A stretch of DNA of 6,123 nucleotides from Streptomyces novaecaesareae (GTDB lineage Bacteria > Actinomycetota > Actinomycetes > Streptomycetales > Streptomycetaceae): the NCBI RefSeq assembly GCF_000716875.1, contig NZ_JNWQ01000158.1:1-6123 (forward strand). Direction: 5' to 3'. Within the stretch, counting starts at the first letter, position 1, and every line of letters begins with the position of its first letter. Both the position numbers and the translations under genes were made by a program. Shown one piece after another: positions 5,061 to 6,123 of this stretch. The notes below the pieces were generated by a model. It worked only from the letters and a program-made list of their open reading frames with translations. It searched no databases and was not told where the DNA came from.

Positions 5061-5876
5061 ATGCCGATCCACCTGCTGCCCCAACCCGCCCCCACCGTGC
5101 CCGCACCCCGGAAGCCCGGAGCCGACTCCCGGGGCACGGACGCGTACGGACCGGCCTCGGACGACGACCCGGCCACCGTACGGTTCGCCGGACTGCGGCT
5201 GGTCCACGCCGCGCTGCGCCGGGACCTCGCCCGGCTGCCCAACGCGCTGCGGCTGCTCCAGCCCGGCGAGGACGACAAGGGCGAGGCGCTGCTGCGGCAC
5301 TGGAACTTCCTGACCGCGATGCTGACCTGCCACCACGAGCAGCAGGACACCCGGATCTGGCCGATCGTGCGCCGCTTCGCGCCCGAGCTGCGGCTGCTGC
5401 TCAACTGGCTGGAGGCCGACCACCACAACCTCGACCACTCCTTCACCCGGGTCACCACGCTGGTCCGGATCGCCAGCCGGGACACCGGCAGCGCCTGGCC
5501 GGTCGCGTACGCCATGGAGGACCTGGCGGCCCGGCTGGAGACCCATCTGCGGATCGAGGAGCGCCAGTTGCTGCCCCGGATGGAGCGGGTGGTCGCCGAC
5601 GGGTCCCGGCTCGGCGGCCTGGGCGAGCTGCTGGACCTGCTGCGGGTGGCGGACGGCCCGGGCACAGCGGACGCGCTGGCCTGGCTGCTGGAGGGCGTCC
5701 AGCCGGCCGCGATCGAGCGGCTGCTGGCCGAGTGCGACGATGACGTGGCCCGCAACTGGCCGCACTGGCAGGCGACCTACCAGCGCTGCACCGCGCCGCT
5801 GTGGGGGCCGGGCGACGGCCTGGAGGGCGTTCCGGGCGATGCCGCCGCCGACGGCCTGGGGCCCATCGCCGACTGA
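5061..5876 (+). CDS. Hemerythrin-like HHE cation-binding domain protein
   Basis: This 271-residue soluble protein has a hemerythrin/HHE four-helix domain (PF01814) at about residues 40-175. Candidate di-iron ligands occur in the family order: His49 (LVHAALRRDL), His91/His92 with Glu93 (HHEQQD, before IWP), His121/His122 with Asp125 (ADHHNLD), and His162 with Glu166/Glu167 (HLRIEERQLLP). Such domains bind non-haem iron and are linked to oxygen, redox or nitric-oxide sensing or iron handling, but individual actinobacterial members are mostly uncharacterised. The first 38 residues are Pro/Asp-rich and probably disordered. Residues 185-248 look helical and match the C-terminal extension usual in actinobacterial members, and the last 20 are Gly/Ala-rich. 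There is no signal peptide or membrane segment. The ATG at 5061 has only a weak site (GAGAG, 5052-5056, 4 nt spacing), so a later start is possible without losing the domain. The gene appears monocistronic. Confidence 0.88.
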   Translation: MPIHLLPQPAPTVPAPRKPGADSRGTDAYGPASDDDPATVRFAGLRLVHAALRRDLARLPNALRLLQPGEDDKGEALLRHWNFLTAMLTCHHEQQDTRIWPIVRRFAPELRLLLNWLEADHHNLDHSFTRVTTLVRIASRDTGSAWPVAYAMEDLAARLETHLRIEERQLLPRMERVVADGSRLGGLGELLDLLRVADGPGTADALAWLLEGVQPAAIERLLAECDDDVARNWPHWQATYQRCTAPLWGPGDGLEGVPGDAAADGLGPIAD

Positions 5877-6123
5877 GCACCGGGGGTTTCGCGGGCCTTC
5901 GATCTACGCGCGTGGCATACGCCTGTGGCATATGCTCAGCGCGCGTCGGGCATCCGGTCGACCGGTCAACTCCCTTTGCCCCCTAGGGGATTGGACCCGG
6001 AACTCTCGGGGTTCGGTGGCCCGGCCGGTCCGGGCCGTACCAGGGAAGGCCTCGCGCCGACGGTTGACGGCAGGGTGTGCCCGCCCCGCTGCACTGACCC
6101 CTCCCCGGCGCCCCACCCACCGC
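5877..6123. other. Terminal non-coding stretch with several palindromes
   Basis: I see no convincing gene in these 247 nt: the short frames on both strands lack ribosome sites and recognisable motifs. Perfect palindromes occur at 5954-5965 (CCGGTCGACCGG) and 5980-5989 (CCCCTAGGGG), besides the repeat at 5906-5946. No strong terminator follows the hemerythrin stop. The stretch probably contains control DNA for a gene beyond the right edge. Confidence 0.5.
5906..5946. promoter_or_regulatory. Operator-like direct and inverted repeats downstream of the hemerythrin gene
   Basis: GTGGCATACGC (5912-5922) and GTGGCATATGC (5925-5935) are direct repeats with a 13-nt period and one difference. GCATA (5915-5919) and TATGC (5931-5935) are inverted around 11 nt. 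ACGCGCG (5906-5912) and CGCGCGT (5940-5946) form an outer inverted pair. The A/T-rich cores contrast with the GC-rich surroundings, as in a regulator-binding site. Confidence 0.45.

Noticed and set aside
4646..5765. Two long minus-strand frames opposite the hemerythrin gene
   Set aside because: They have Ser/Arg- or Gly/Val-rich shadow composition with no recognisable domain, whereas the plus frame contains ordered HHE ligands.
5904..6116. 70-residue minus-strand frame at the right end
   Set aside because: It is Arg-rich, has no ribosome site or known motif, and overlaps palindromic, probably regulatory DNA.

Overview
The window looks like chromosomal DNA from a streptomycete (Streptomyces, Kitasatospora or a close relative). 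The evidence is very high G+C with strong G/C third-position bias, GTG starts, actinobacterial secreted and lipoprotein signal sequences, and a copy of a GC-rich hairpin repeat of a kind common in Streptomyces genomes. I found no RNA gene, CRISPR array, transposase or integrase.

Layout, left to right. (1) Positions 1-420 are the 3' end of a gene entering from the left edge. It encodes the C-terminal modules of a secreted protein: an Ig-like strand, a Gly linker and a beta-sandwich domain that seems to lose its last strands. A strong hairpin terminator follows (436-463). (2) A promoter at 551-579, with an operator-like repeat cluster over the presumed transcription start, drives a secreted GH13 alpha-amylase with a C-terminal CBM20 starch-binding domain (667-2433, plus strand). 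(3) A perfect 58-bp palindrome (2454-2511) separates the amylase from a convergent short-chain dehydrogenase/reductase gene (2520-3263, minus strand) and can serve both as terminator. (4) A 426-nt divergent intergenic region leads to a lipoprotein alpha/beta-hydrolase of the esterase/antigen 85-like type (3690-4751, plus), followed by its own long hairpin terminator. (5) After a 309-nt repeat-rich spacer comes a hemerythrin (HHE) domain protein (5061-5876, plus). (6) The last 247 nt hold no convincing gene but several palindromes and a direct repeat that look like control sites for something beyond the right edge.

The genes appear to be separate transcription units: strands alternate, terminators lie between most of them, and there are no translationally coupled pairs. 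The amylase serves extracellular starch use, probably under maltose/glucose control. The partial protein and the lipoprotein are also exported. The dehydrogenase and hemerythrin proteins are cytoplasmic and have no visible link to starch. I see no new multi-gene system. The more unusual points are a dispersed repeat translated as the start of the amylase signal peptide, a Trp replacing the usual His next to the amylase catalytic Asp, the truncated end of the first gene, and several well-formed palindromes and tandem repeats in non-coding DNA.
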